Shown here piece after piece: positions 1-8,619 of a stretch of 48,579 bases of DNA (its first letter is position 1; the number at the start of each line of letters is the position of its first letter). The DNA is taken from NCBI GenBank assembly GCA_019456225.1, contig VRUI01000033.1, positions 1-48,579 on the forward strand, read 5' to 3'. The translations under genes and the position numbers were made by a program. The notes beneath the pieces are model-generated. The model saw only the letters and a program-made list of their open reading frames with translations, was not told the origin of the DNA and made no database searches. Source of the stretch: Planctomycetota bacterium (GTDB lineage: Bacteria; Planctomycetota; Phycisphaerae; Sedimentisphaerales; Anaerohalosphaeraceae).

Positions 1-644
1 GTTGACGAAGCCATTGCCGTAGGCAATCGGTGATTTTATTTTGGCGGAAATGACATTTCGATTTATGAATGGTTCCCAGCGTAAAGCCAGAACTTCGCTT
101 TGGTCAGCATCCTAGCGGGGTGTGATTGGCCCGGCGCTTGCGCTTAGGGCTTCTGTTTGGTGTGCGGTTTTGTTGATCATTAAAGATGAAATTCTTAAAC
201 GTGAGGTTGTTGCTGTTTGCGTTTGGGTTCATTGTATTTGTTCGTCTGGGTCCCCGCCTTCGCGGGGATGACAAGTTTTTTTGTTTTTTGATGCGGGCCT
301 TTGGCCCTTTCCGGCTACCGCGGGGGTAGGGGGTTACGTGGTTTGGAAACGGGCTGACGGCCGACACTATTATTACTAAAACAGACACCACGCAAACTCT
401 TTAATTGCAGTGGTTTACCGTGTTTTTCGGGTCGTTTTCGTTCAGTTTGAGTAAGTAATAAGTCGGAATATTGCCATATCTTGCTTAAATTGAGTGTTTT
501 GTTTTTTTTCTTAAAAAGATGTTTTCAAATTCGTTTGTTTCTATATAATAATGGTTCGAGGTTAATACTTTTTGATTTGTTGAATTTGTGGGGATCGGCA
601 TCAGAGTACGGCAACTTTAATTGTATGGTTTTTGGAGCGAGACT
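1..644. other. Intergenic region with repeats, no supported gene
   Basis: No convincing gene is seen. The stretch holds a palindromic repeat of the form TCCCCGCCTTCGCGGGGA at 251-268, related to three copies near 28.4-29.4 kb. It also holds a second palindrome-like unit at about 129-155 (GGCCCGGCGCTTGCGCTTAG), with relatives at 5393-5415 and 7000-7024. An AT-rich stretch with TATAAT at about 544 precedes the histidine kinase and may carry its promoter, but no good -35 box is obvious. Confidence 0.6.
251..268. repeat. REP-like palindrome (copy 1)
   Basis: Near-perfect palindrome TCCCCGCCTTCGCGGGGA followed by TGACAAG. It belongs to the same family as 28388-28414, 29284-29308 and 29403-29427, which have ATTCCCGCCTTCGCGGGAAT. 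Palindromes of this type are widespread in bacterial intergenic DNA. Confidence 0.75.
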
Positions 645-3485
645 ATGGATGAAGTTTGCAAGACAGGAGCAGATCGTGCGGGAAAGGTAGAAGTACTCCG
701 CAAAAAGGGTAAGCCCTTTTCTGCAAAGGACATGACTTTTCAGCTTGCCAGTATTACAGAACAGGTGATTGATTCTGTTATCTCTACAGATCTTGATTTC
801 AAGATCACCTACGTAAACAGTGCCTTCGAGAAGAAGTATGGATACAGCCGCGGCGAAGTGATTGGACTGTCACCTGGTATTTTCAATGGCGATGCCGATT
901 CTGAAGAAATTCAAAATGAAATTTATCAAACTGTTTCTGCCGGCGAGGTCTGGAAGGGTGATATTTCTAACCGCAGGAAGGACGGCAGCACATTTCTTTG
1001 TGAGCTTACCATTTTTCCCTTGAAAGACGAAAATGGAAACACTTTCGCTTATACAGGGATACAGCGTGATGTCACAGCACGCAAGGAGGCTGAGGAGGCA
1101 TTGAAACGCCATAGTCTGCGCAGCGATGTTTTGCTTAAGCTTAACAAAATGAGAGATGCTTCCAAGGAGCAGATTCTTGACTTTGTTCGTGAAGAGGTGA
1201 TCAAGGTCACTGAAAGTGAATTTGCCTTTCTGGGTTTTCTGAGTGATGATGAGTCGATAATGAAAGTAGAAAGCTGGTCAAGTGGTGTAATGGCCAAATG
1301 TGCAGTTGCCGACAAACCGATGCAATTCCCCATATCGAAGGCGGGTTTATGGGCAGAAGCGGTCCGGCAAAGGAAAGCGGTTATTATCAACGATTGTTCC
1401 GGGCCGCAAGCGGCTAAGAAAGGTTTTCCGGCAGGGCATGTTTCAATAAACCGATATATGTGTATTCCCGTGTTTGAAGGGGATCGAATTGTTATGGTTG
1501 CAGCAGTGGCTAACAAGGAAGGAATTTATGACGAATCAGACATTCGCTCGCTGTCGTCTATGATGAACGATGCATGGGGTCTTTTCCGGCAAAAGGAGGC
1601 TGAGGATGCACTTCGCTTTTCTGAAGATAAGTTTTCAAAGGCGTTTCATCGCAGTCCCGATTCAATAGCTGTTACAAGTATTGAAAGCGGTCGGTTTATG
1701 GAAGTTAATAAGGGATTTGAGGAGATGAGCGGTTACAGCCGGGATGAGGTTATCGGGAAAACTACTTTAGACATAAACTTATGGCAAAATCCCGACGAAC
1801 GTAAAGCCATGTTAAAAGAGTTTAGTGTCAAGGGCAGTATTCGAGACTATGAAATACAAGGAGTTTGTAAAAATGGAGATATTCGTGAATTGCTGATTTC
1901 CTGTGAGTTAATCGAGATATATTCTGAGCATTGCCTGCTTTCTATTACCCGAGATGTTACCGAACACAAGCGGGCAGAGGAACGGATTGAAGGCCTCGCT
2001 AAATTCCCTTCGGAAAATCCTAACCCGGTACTAAGGGTCGATGACGACAGTAAACTGCTCTATGCAAACGATGCTGCGAAATCACTCCTTGCGGAGTGGG
2101 GCTGTAAAATCGGCGAAAGAGTCGGAAGCGACTGGCAAAATATTATCGCAGATGCCTTACAAAAAGGGACCGAACAAATAACCGAAATCGAGCATGATGG
2201 AAAAGTTTTCTCCTTCGCCATTGCTCCAGTCGTTAATGCAGGCTATACAAACTTATACGGAAGAGATATTACCGAACGCAAGGAGGCTGAGGAGCAATTG
2301 GAGGTCGCTAAGGAGCGTGCTGAGGCAGCTAATGCCGCCAAGGGTGATTTTCTTGCTAATATGAGTCATGAGATCCGTACACCTATGAGCGTTATTGCCG
2401 GATTTGGCGATATTCTGGCGTCTGAGGAACTTACGAAGCAGCAAATGGCTTATGTTGAGCTTATTCGTAATGCGGGTAAGTCATTGCTGGTTATCATCAA
2501 TGATATACTGGACTATTCGAAGATCGAGGCGGGTAAGCTTGAGATTTATTTGTATGAGCATCCACTGAAAGAGATCGTTGGTGATGTTGAGAATATGATG
2601 CGCCGGCTTGCGACTGATAAGGGTCTGGAGTTTGAGGTTGTCTGGGGTAAGGGATTGCCAGAGATAATCGAAACGGATCAGGTTCGTGTTAATGAATGTT
2701 TGGTCAATCTTGTCAGCAATGCAATAAAGTTTACGGATGATGGTTTTGTTTTCCTGAAAGTTTCGATGGTCGATCGCGATGGCGAACACTTTATTCGGTT
2801 TGATGTCGAAGATAGCGGTATCGGGATACCGGCAGAGGATCAGGAGCATATATTTGACTCTTTCAGTCAGGTTGAGAAAGGGAGCACTCGTAATTTTGGG
2901 GGTACGGGGCTTGGTCTTGCGATAACCGGGCAGCTTGCCGGTTTGCTTGGGGGGAGTGTTTCTCTTGCGAGTGAAGAAGGGAAAGGTTCGACGTTTACGC
3001 TGGTTATCCCGGCTGGGGCCTGCGCCGGGAGAGATAAACCCGGGGAAAAAAAGAAATGCGGGCGTAAAATAATTGAGGTTAAAAAAGCGAGGCCGAAGTT
3101 TTCCGCCAATGTGCTTGTTGCCGAGGACCACGAAGGGTGCCGGATGATCGTTCGGAAAATGCTTGAGCTGTACGGGCTGAAGGTTACGACAGCTAACGAC
3201 GGGAAAGAAGCAGTCAGAAAGGTGCTGAAGGGGAAATTCGACCTTGTGTTTATGGATGTTCGTATGCCGGAGTATAATGGTTTTGAGGCGACTGGGATAT
3301 TGCGCCAAAATGGGGTGAAGATTCCGATAATCGCGTTGACTGCGCATGCGATGGAAGGCGATCGGCAAATGTGCATCGAGGCGGGGTGTAACGATTATTT
3401 GTCTAAACCTGTGGAGCGTGATAAGCTTCTGGATATTCTGGGGGATTATGTGGTGGGAAAGGTGGGAAAGGTGGGAAAGGTGTGA
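645..3485 (+). CDS. Hybrid sensor histidine kinase (PAS-GAF-PAS-PAS-HisKA-HATPase-REC)
   Basis: A soluble-looking multi-sensor kinase of 946 aa. From the N-terminus it reads as a PAS domain (about 25-145), a GAF domain (about 165-320), two more PAS-like domains (about 325-445 and 450-560), HisKA with phospho-acceptor His575 in FLANMSHEIRTP, a HATPase with NAIKFT, DSGIGIP and GTGLGLAI boxes, and a receiver with Asp871 in VFMDVRMP. No membrane segment or DNA-binding domain is seen, so the output would go through phosphotransfer. I chose ATG 645 because GGAG lies 7 nt upstream; an in-frame TTG at 621 is possible but has no ribosome site. The C-terminal VGK repeats are encoded by the minisatellite that also supplies the stop codon. 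The signal sensed is unknown. Confidence 0.93.
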   Translation: MDEVCKTGADRAGKVEVLRKKGKPFSAKDMTFQLASITEQVIDSVISTDLDFKITYVNSAFEKKYGYSRGEVIGLSPGIFNGDADSEEIQNEIYQTVSAGEVWKGDISNRRKDGSTFLCELTIFPLKDENGNTFAYTGIQRDVTARKEAEEALKRHSLRSDVLLKLNKMRDASKEQILDFVREEVIKVTESEFAFLGFLSDDESIMKVESWSSGVMAKCAVADKPMQFPISKAGLWAEAVRQRKAVIINDCSGPQAAKKGFPAGHVSINRYMCIPVFEGDRIVMVAAVANKEGIYDESDIRSLSSMMNDAWGLFRQKEAEDALRFSEDKFSKAFHRSPDSIAVTSIESGRFMEVNKGFEEMSGYSRDEVIGKTTLDINLWQNPDERKAMLKEFSVKGSIRDYEIQGVCKNGDIRELLISCELIEIYSEHCLLSITRDVTEHKRAEERIEGLAKFPSENPNPVLRVDDDSKLLYANDAAKSLLAEWGCKIGERVGSDWQNIIADALQKGTEQITEIEHDGKVFSFAIAPVVNAGYTNLYGRDITERKEAEEQLEVAKERAEAANAAKGDFLANMSHEIRTPMSVIAGFGDILASEELTKQQMAYVELIRNAGKSLLVIINDILDYSKIEAGKLEIYLYEHPLKEIVGDVENMMRRLATDKGLEFEVVWGKGLPEIIETDQVRVNECLVNLVSNAIKFTDDGFVFLKVSMVDRDGEHFIRFDVEDSGIGIPAEDQEHIFDSFSQVEKGSTRNFGGTGLGLAITGQLAGLLGGSVSLASEEGKGSTFTLVIPAGACAGRDKPGEKKKCGRKIIEVKKARPKFSANVLVAEDHEGCRMIVRKMLELYGLKVTTANDGKEAVRKVLKGKFDLVFMDVRMPEYNGFEATGILRQNGVKIPIIALTAHAMEGDRQMCIEAGCNDYLSKPVERDKLLDILGDYVVGKVGKVGKV

Positions 3486-3578
3486 AAGGTGGGAAAGGTG
3501 AGAAAGGTGAGAAAGGTGAGAAAGGTGTGAAAGGTGTGAAAGGTGTGAAGGTGTGAAGGTGTGAAGGTGTGAAGGTGT
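3452..3578 (+). repeat. Minisatellite of 9-bp then 8-bp units
   Basis: Tandem array of ten 9-bp units GGTGNGAAA (N is G, A or T) followed by four 8-bp units GGTGTGAA and a partial unit. The first units are in frame with the histidine kinase and encode Val-Gly-Lys. The first GGTGTGAAA variant creates the TGA stop of that gene at 3483-3485. The rest fills the spacer before mnmA. Confidence 0.95.
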
Positions 3579-3657
3579 TGTTTTTTTGTTTGGTTTCTGG
3601 TATTATTGGCTTGCCTGGTTTTGGCGGGCCTTTTTTGTTTTGTCTGGATCGTTTTTT

Positions 3658-4773
3658 ATGAATATTTCTGAATTTGATTTGAAGTTGTATGAGCCGAGCT
3701 TTGAGGCGTTTTGCTCCGGCAAACCGGCTGAAAGCCAGGTTGCCGTTATGATGAGCGGCGGGGTTGACAGCAGTGTTGCGGCTTATCTTTTGCAGCAGGA
3801 GGGGTTCGATGTCGTTGGGGTTACTATGCGGATTCCGGTGGCTTGCGGGGTTAGCTCGCGTGGGTGCTGCGGAGCGGATGCGGCTTATGTTTGCGGACAG
3901 TTGAAAATGCCGCATTATTTTGTCGATGTTACCGAGGCGTTCAATGTGCTGGTTATCGACGCTTTTCGCAAAGCGTATTCGCAAGGCCGTACGCCTAACC
4001 CTTGTGTTGACTGCAACTCGATATTGAAATTTTCTTTGCTATGGGATTTTGTTTCTGAAAAGCTTGGGGTGGCCAATTTTGCTACGGGGCATTATGCGCA
4101 GGTTTTGCGAACAGAAAAAGGGGCGAGGCTTTGCAGGGCTGTAAACAAAGCAAAGGATCAGAGCTATTTTATTTATGGTGTGCCCGCCGAGAAGGTTGAG
4201 CATCTCTACTTGCCGCTTGGGGGGCTTACGAAATCGCAGGTTCGCGAAATTGCGGCGGGTATCGAGCTTGGGGTTGCCGAAAAGGCCGAGAGCATGGAGC
4301 TTTGTTTTGCAGGCGAGGGTGACTATCGCGATGCGCTTGGTTTGGACGCGGCGGACAGAGAAGGCGATATGCTGGATATGCAGGGCAATAAGATCGGCAC
4401 GCATAAAGGGGTGGCTAACTATACGCTGGGCCAGCGGCGGGGGCTTGGGTTTGCGGCTGGCGAGCCGGTTTATGTGGGGAGGATCGACCCGAAGAATAAT
4501 ATTGTCGCACTTGGAACGCGGGATGAGGTTACGGAGAAAAAAGTTTCGGCGGAAGATGCGAATGTGCTTGTTGGCGATGAGCTTTTTGTCGGGGCGAAGC
4601 TGTTTGGTAAGATACGGTCTGGGGGGGATCCTTATGCTTGCGTTGTTACGGATGTTAGCGAGAATGGATTTGGCGTTGAGTTTGATGAGCCGGTGTTTGC
4701 GCCTTGTCCTGGGCAGCGAATCGTTTTGTACAACGAGTTGGATCATGTTATTGCGGGCGGGGTTATTGTTTGA
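3658..4773 (+). CDS. mnmA: tRNA-specific 2-thiouridylase MnmA
   Basis: Adenylates and thiolates U34 of tRNA Lys, Glu and Gln, giving s2U. The 371-aa protein has the PP-loop SGGVDSS at 33-39, the first catalytic cysteine region NPCVDCNSILKF (C116, C119), GHYA, the DQSYFIYGV motif, and the second catalytic cysteine C216 in LCFAGEGDYRDAL, as in the family. Length is normal for MnmA. Start: ATG 3658 has only a weak upstream GGA. An in-frame TTG at 3586 would add a hydrophobic, non-conserved stretch touching the minisatellite, so I reject it. The two Cys pairs and the early CGVSSRGCCGADAAY segment match MnmA rather than other PP-loop enzymes. Confidence 0.93.
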   Translation: MNISEFDLKLYEPSFEAFCSGKPAESQVAVMMSGGVDSSVAAYLLQQEGFDVVGVTMRIPVACGVSSRGCCGADAAYVCGQLKMPHYFVDVTEAFNVLVIDAFRKAYSQGRTPNPCVDCNSILKFSLLWDFVSEKLGVANFATGHYAQVLRTEKGARLCRAVNKAKDQSYFIYGVPAEKVEHLYLPLGGLTKSQVREIAAGIELGVAEKAESMELCFAGEGDYRDALGLDAADREGDMLDMQGNKIGTHKGVANYTLGQRRGLGFAAGEPVYVGRIDPKNNIVALGTRDEVTEKKVSAEDANVLVGDELFVGAKLFGKIRSGGDPYACVVTDVSENGFGVEFDEPVFAPCPGQRIVLYNELDHVIAGGVIV

Positions 4774-5147
4774 GGGCTTTGGAACCACGAATGGACACTA
4801 ATGAACACTAATTAAAAAAGGAAAAGAATTTATCCGCGGATTTCGAGGCGTGTTTTTACCATGAAGATAATGAAGAAAAAAACATGAAGATCATGAAGGA
4901 AAAGAAGATAAAAAAAGGCAGAAGTTGGTGTTGTGGGAGTTTTAATGTAACTTATTGTTAGGTAAAGAATTGCGAAATTTATTATTAAAAAACGCGCATA
5001 AAAAACAAGGAGTTGCAAGATTGTAGTACTAATTAAAAAAAGAATTTATCCTCGGATTTTTAAGAATTTTTTTATTTTATTTGTAATATTTCGGGTTTTG
5101 GTGAGACTATAGTAATATATGAATGATTTTTTACCTGGAGTTTTGAT
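4774..5147. other. AT-rich intergenic region with repeats
   Basis: No supported gene. It contains two copies of an AATTAAAAAAAGAATTTATCC-like string, ATGAAGATCATGAAGG-type repeats at 4861-4905, and one copy (4921-5028) of a 108-bp dispersed repeat also present at 12391-12498. Confidence 0.65.
4921..5028 (+). repeat. 108-bp dispersed repeat, copy 1
   Basis: Aligns without gaps to 12391-12498 with about 12 differences (near 89% identity by eye). Both copies lie in spacers next to ATGAAG-rich strings. No inverted ends are visible; function unknown. Confidence 0.85.
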
Positions 5148-5354
5148 ATGGATAAGTTACTTGAGCCGGGAACGCTGACCCTTCTGTTGATCTTTGGATT
5201 GCCGATAGTTGCGGTGGTAGGTTATTTCTGGTATAGAATTGAGAAAGTCCGGTCAGACAATAACCTTAAACGGAGAATGGTCGATAGCGGGATGTCCATT
5301 GAAGATATCGAACGTGTTCTCAATGCCGGCAGCAAAGAGGATGACGACGAGTAA
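5148..5354 (+). CDS. Small single-pass membrane protein
   Basis: A 68-aa protein with one hydrophobic segment (about residues 8-27, LTLLLIFGLPIVAVVGYFWY), then a charged cytoplasmic part with the stretch RMVDSGMSIEDIERVLNAG and an acidic tail EDDDE. The ATG is preceded by GGAG 7 nt upstream. I do not recognise a named family. The layout (N-terminal anchor plus a short amphipathic helix) recalls small membrane proteins that bind partners, but no function can be given. It stands alone between mnmA and a convergent gene. Confidence 0.75.
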   Translation: MDKLLEPGTLTLLLIFGLPIVAVVGYFWYRIEKVRSDNNLKRRMVDSGMSIEDIERVLNAGSKEDDDE

Positions 5355-5358
5355 GGAA

Positions 5359-5394
5359 TAAAACCAGCTTTCCGATATGCTGGGGGTTTTATCC
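5359..5394 (+). terminator. Possible weak terminator
   Basis: AAAACCAGC and GCTGGGGGTTTT can pair imperfectly around a 10-nt loop and are followed by a short T run. It lies between two convergent genes. Confidence 0.4.
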
Positions 5395-5415
5395 CTGCGC
5401 TTGCGCTTCGGGCTT

Positions 5416-6891
5416 TTATGGGTTTTTTTGTTTTATTGCGAATAGGCGTTTTTGGGTTGCCAGGTATAGTGTTCCTTTGTGGGCTAGTGGGGTTATTGCG
5501 GGGGATTTTAGTTTTGATCTGCTTAGGACCTGTTTTTGTTTGCCTGCCTTAAGAATCCAGAGTACTTTTGCTTCTGTGCTTATGTATACTTTCCCGTTGG
5601 TGACGAATGGTGATGCGTGCCAGGTGCCGGCTTGCATGTCGTGTTGCCAATAAAGCTCGCCGGTGTCGGCGTCCAGGCAGGTTAGGTTTCCTGTGTAGTC
5701 TGAGATGTACAGCAGGCCGTCTGCGATTGCCGGCTGGGCGGTTGTTCTGTCTACTTTTTTCGATTCCCATATTTTATTGCCGGAGGCTGCGTCTATGCAG
5801 GTTAGCATTCCCTGGCCGGGGTCGTGGATTGGGCTTTGGCCGATGGGCACGTATATGCGGGAGTTATGGACGGCGGGGATGGAGATGATCTCGCTTGGAC
5901 CGCCGGGGTATCGCTTTCTCCATGACGAATAACGAAGGGTTTTGCCGTCTTTGACGCGGTAGTCGGCGGGGTTGCAGTCGTATTGCCAGAGTTTTTTTAG
6001 CGGGCTGGGTTTGTCGGGTGTTTCGGTTACGGGCTCGAAGGCGTAGAGGATTCCATCGCCTCCGCCGAACAGTATAATTGGTTTGCCGTCTACTGTCGCG
6101 GTTACCGGCGATGACCAGTTGCAGTGGAATGTGTTTTTGCTTATTCCTTCGGTTTCTATGGCGGCGAGTTTTCCGGTGTTTTTGTCGATGGCGATCAGGG
6201 CCGGGGCGTCGGGCTTTACGATATACTTGTGGTTTCCGTCCTGACCGTTGGAGGTGCATGCGTATAGGTAGTCGCCGACTAGCAGAGGGGTGGACCCGCA
6301 TACGTCGTGGGGGACGACATCTACGCCTTCGAGCATGTCGTATTGCCAGATTATGTCGCCGTCTGTTTTTTGGAGTTTGTAGTTTTCGGACGCTTGCATG
6401 TACTTTGCTTCTGATTTGAACGGTCCGTCGTTGCCGTCGGCCTGGCCGTTTCGGTCGATGCAGAGGACGTCTCCGCGGGGGCCTACGATGTAGAGTCGTT
6501 TTCCGTCGAATGCCGGTTGTGAGCATACGCCGCATCTCCAGATGTTGAAGTGGGCGGGGGAAATTTTGCCGGCTCTATTTCGGGGGATTGGCAGCTGCCA
6601 TACCATTTTGCCGGTATCCGGCTGAAGACGCATGAGGATGCCGCCGCCGGTTTGTTTGACGGCTGGGTGGTCGAGATTGTAGTCGTCGATGCCTATGAAG
6701 AGCTGGTTGTTGTCGATGATGGGTATTGTGTATTGGTGGGAGCCGAGTTTGATCTGCCATAAGAGGTCGGCGGCGTCGAATGCGTCGGGCAGTGCCGAAA
6801 AGGTGGTTTCGGCGGTGAGAGGCAAGGCGTTTGCGAACAACACAATTACAAAGATAAGTAATCGGGTCTTATTGGAATTTGTACAGGTCAT
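5416..6891 (-). CDS. Secreted PQQ-like beta-propeller protein
   Basis: A 491-aa exported protein. Residues 1-28 form a signal peptide (TRLLIFVIVLFANALPLTAE). The rest is a chain of propeller blades with repeated aromatic-strand signatures such as GKMVWQLP, GDIIWQYDM, KLWQYD, NKIWESK and GELYWQHD, typical of PQQ-like (BamB/YncE-type) repeats. No enzyme motif or heme site is visible, so binding of a ligand or partner is the likely role. Start: ATG at 6891 has AAGG 6 nt upstream; an in-frame ATG 13 codons earlier lies inside the promoter and is rejected. It is the only minus-strand gene in its region and is transcribed from its own promoter. Confidence 0.85.
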   Translation of the reverse strand: MTCTNSNKTRLLIFVIVLFANALPLTAETTFSALPDAFDAADLLWQIKLGSHQYTIPIIDNNQLFIGIDDYNLDHPAVKQTGGGILMRLQPDTGKMVWQLPIPRNRAGKISPAHFNIWRCGVCSQPAFDGKRLYIVGPRGDVLCIDRNGQADGNDGPFKSEAKYMQASENYKLQKTDGDIIWQYDMLEGVDVVPHDVCGSTPLLVGDYLYACTSNGQDGNHKYIVKPDAPALIAIDKNTGKLAAIETEGISKNTFHCNWSSPVTATVDGKPIILFGGGDGILYAFEPVTETPDKPSPLKKLWQYDCNPADYRVKDGKTLRYSSWRKRYPGGPSEIISIPAVHNSRIYVPIGQSPIHDPGQGMLTCIDAASGNKIWESKKVDRTTAQPAIADGLLYISDYTGNLTCLDADTGELYWQHDMQAGTWHASPFVTNGKVYISTEAKVLWILKAGKQKQVLSRSKLKSPAITPLAHKGTLYLATQKRLFAIKQKNP

Positions 6892-6928
6892 TTGATACCT
6901 TTCGGTTACGGTTACCGCTTTGGCAATC

Positions 6929-6957
6929 ATTATACAGGTAATGGGGGCTGGTGTCCA
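6929..6957 (-). promoter_or_regulatory. Promoter of the PQQ-propeller gene
   Basis: On the minus strand TGGACA, a 17-bp spacer and a perfect TATAAT lie about 38 bp upstream of the ATG at 6891. Confidence 0.65.
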
Positions 6958-7060
6958 GTTTTAATTGTGGGATTTTCACGTGCGTTGATTTGCGCGATTA
7001 GCCCGGCGCTCGCGATTAGGGCTACTGGTTAGTGTTTTTATAATGGGGGAGAGAAAATTG

Positions 7061-7089
7061 CTGACATTTTTGGGTTTATGTGGTAGATT
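7061..7089 (+). promoter_or_regulatory. Candidate promoter for the gene at 7208
   Basis: CTGACA, 17-bp spacer, TAGATT. Moderate match, correctly placed about 120 bp before the start codon. Confidence 0.4.
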
Positions 7090-7136
7090 AACGGCGTGTG
7101 TATTAAGGTACACGTTTCAGGGTTAAGCATTATGCT

Positions 7137-7196
7137 GTGGGCAAGATGCCCACAGTACGGGAAACAATGCCGGCAAGATGCCGGCGGTACTAAAAT
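7137..7196. repeat. Palindromic repeat cluster
   Basis: Two adjacent short palindromes, GTGGGCAAGATGCCCACAGT and TGCCGGCAAGATGCCGGCGG, each followed by TAC(GG/T). Relatives lie at 8528-8604, 10061-10110, 11092-11112 and 13653-13703. Confidence 0.75.
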
Positions 7197-7207
7197 TTGG
7201 AGAATTG

Positions 7208-8281
7208 ATGGTTATTGTTGTTACTGGTATGGTTGGGATCGATAAGAAGCGGTATCTTGAGGAACTTTGTGTTTTTTCCGGGGATATGGGGCGCGAGCTT
7301 ACTCTTTTTAATGTCGGCGATGAGATGTATGCCGAGGCTCCGGATATTGCTCCGGGCAAGATCCTTGATGTTCCTTTTCAGCGGCTCCGCACGCTTCGGC
7401 GGAGTGTGTTTAAGGATATTATCGCCAGGTCCAAAAACGGCGGCGATCTTATTATCAATACGCATGCGACATTCCGGTGGCGGCATGGGCTTTTTCCGGC
7501 TTTTGATTTTGATCAGATGCGCCAGCTTAACGCTGATATGTATATTTGCATGGTCGATAGTGTTGACTCGCTGCATGTTCGCCTTGCCAGCGAACATGAG
7601 ATCGGGCATTCGCTAAAGGACCTGCTTGTGTGGCGGGAGGAAGAATTGCTCGCGACGGAACTAATGCAGCAGGCGGTGAATGAAAAGGCGGTGTACTACT
7701 GCCTTGGGCGCGGCGCCGATTCGAGTACTATCGAGACTTGTTACAGATTAATCTATGAGCGGGATCGGAAAAAGGCTTACCTGAGCTTTCCGATCACGCA
7801 TGTTATGGACCTGCCGGATGTGCTGTCTGAGATCGCCGGGTTTCGGGATGTTATGAAGGCGCGGTTTTCGTGCTTTGATCCGGCGGATGTTGAGGAGGCG
7901 TATCTTCCGTATTTTGCGCGGAAGGCGGCCGATGCAGGGCAGGAGTATATTGAGCTTACGGCGATCGGACAAAAGGTTCGGTTTTCGGTTGGCGAGGTTC
8001 AGCGGGTTGAACGGGACATTAACGCACAGATATATACGCGGGATTTTGCGCTGGTCGACCAGGCGGATATGATCATCAGCTATATACCCGAGCTCGCCGC
8101 GGGCAGGGCCGGGATATCCAGCGGGGTTGAGCGGGAACTGCAGCATGCCCATGAAGCGGGTAAGGATGTTTATGTTATCTGGACGCCGAGTTGTGAGCCT
8201 TCGGTTTTTATTACGCAGACGGCAACTAAGGTGTTCAAGGGAGTTGATGAGGCTGTTGGTTATTTTGAGAGTCGTTATTGA
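7208..8281 (+). CDS. Degenerate P-loop (adenylate-kinase-like) protein with C-terminal deoxyribosyltransferase-like domain
   Basis: A 357-aa protein of two apparent parts. The N-terminus MVIVVTGMVGIDKKRYL looks like an adenylate-kinase-type P-loop in which the usual GKT/S is replaced by DKK. It is followed by VFKDIIARSKNGGDLIINTHATFRW, like an archaeal-type adenylate kinase. From about residue 195, KKAYLSFPITH and later SSGVERELQHAHEAGKDVYVIWTPS resemble the Rossmann-like fold of nucleoside 2-deoxyribosyltransferases or related TIR-like nucleotide-processing domains. Start: ATG 7208 has GGAG 5 nt upstream; an ATG at 7178 lies in a palindromic repeat and is rejected. Both assignments are by eye and the function is unknown. 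Confidence 0.75.
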   Translation: MVIVVTGMVGIDKKRYLEELCVFSGDMGRELTLFNVGDEMYAEAPDIAPGKILDVPFQRLRTLRRSVFKDIIARSKNGGDLIINTHATFRWRHGLFPAFDFDQMRQLNADMYICMVDSVDSLHVRLASEHEIGHSLKDLLVWREEELLATELMQQAVNEKAVYYCLGRGADSSTIETCYRLIYERDRKKAYLSFPITHVMDLPDVLSEIAGFRDVMKARFSCFDPADVEEAYLPYFARKAADAGQEYIELTAIGQKVRFSVGEVQRVERDINAQIYTRDFALVDQADMIISYIPELAAGRAGISSGVERELQHAHEAGKDVYVIWTPSCEPSVFITQTATKVFKGVDEAVGYFESRY

Positions 8282-8619
8282 TTTGCTTTTTTTATCCGCT
8301 GATTTCGCGGATTAACTTGGAGCAGCATAGCCGCAACCAAAACGTTTTTTTTGACAGGATTAACAGGATAAAGCAGGATAAAAAGTTTTTTTAGTAAATC
8401 AGCATTCACTTAAATTTGGCAGCTTGTTTTTTTATTGTGAGGTTATTTTGCCACAGAGGAAAAAGAGTTTAAAAGAGAGAAAAAGAGAAAAGATTTAAAA
8501 CTAAAAGATAAAAACAAAGGAAGGAAACCGCCTTCGGCGGGGCTGTTTTATTTGTTGGCAGGAAGCCAACACTACGGAACAGCATGGGCACAGCCCATCC
8601 TACCGAATAACGGAAATAT
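8282..8619. other. Intergenic spacer with stacked repeats
   Basis: No gene. In order: TTTATCCGCTGATTTCGCGG (8292), TTGACAGGATTAACAGGATA (8351), GCCACAGAGGAAAAAGAG (8450), a CCGCCTTCGGCGG palindrome (8528) and GTTGGCAGGAAGCCAAC (8554). Each type recurs in other spacers of this window (10007, 12296, 12341, 13388, 25948). Confidence 0.7.
8528..8604. repeat. Palindromic repeat cluster
   Basis: Three palindromes in a row: CCGCCTTCGGCGG (8528-8540), GTTGGCAGGAAGCCAAC (8554-8570) and ATGGGCACAGCCCAT, the last followed by CCTACCG. It ends 16 nt before the pabB start codon. Confidence 0.75.

Noticed and set aside
1-33. Possible last ten codons of a plus-strand gene (VDEAIAVGNR then TGA)
   Set aside because: Too short to support; any frame at the edge could give this.
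104-391. 95-aa minus-strand ORF at the left edge
   Set aside because: It reads through palindromic repeats, is very Arg/Pro/Asn rich and has no start context.
3452-3578. CRISPR-like array
   Set aside because: The units are contiguous 8-9 bp repeats without spacers. No cas genes or other arrays are present in the window.
3586-3657. Upstream TTG start of mnmA adding 24 residues
   Set aside because: The extra residues are hydrophobic and not part of MnmA, and the start abuts the minisatellite without a ribosome site.
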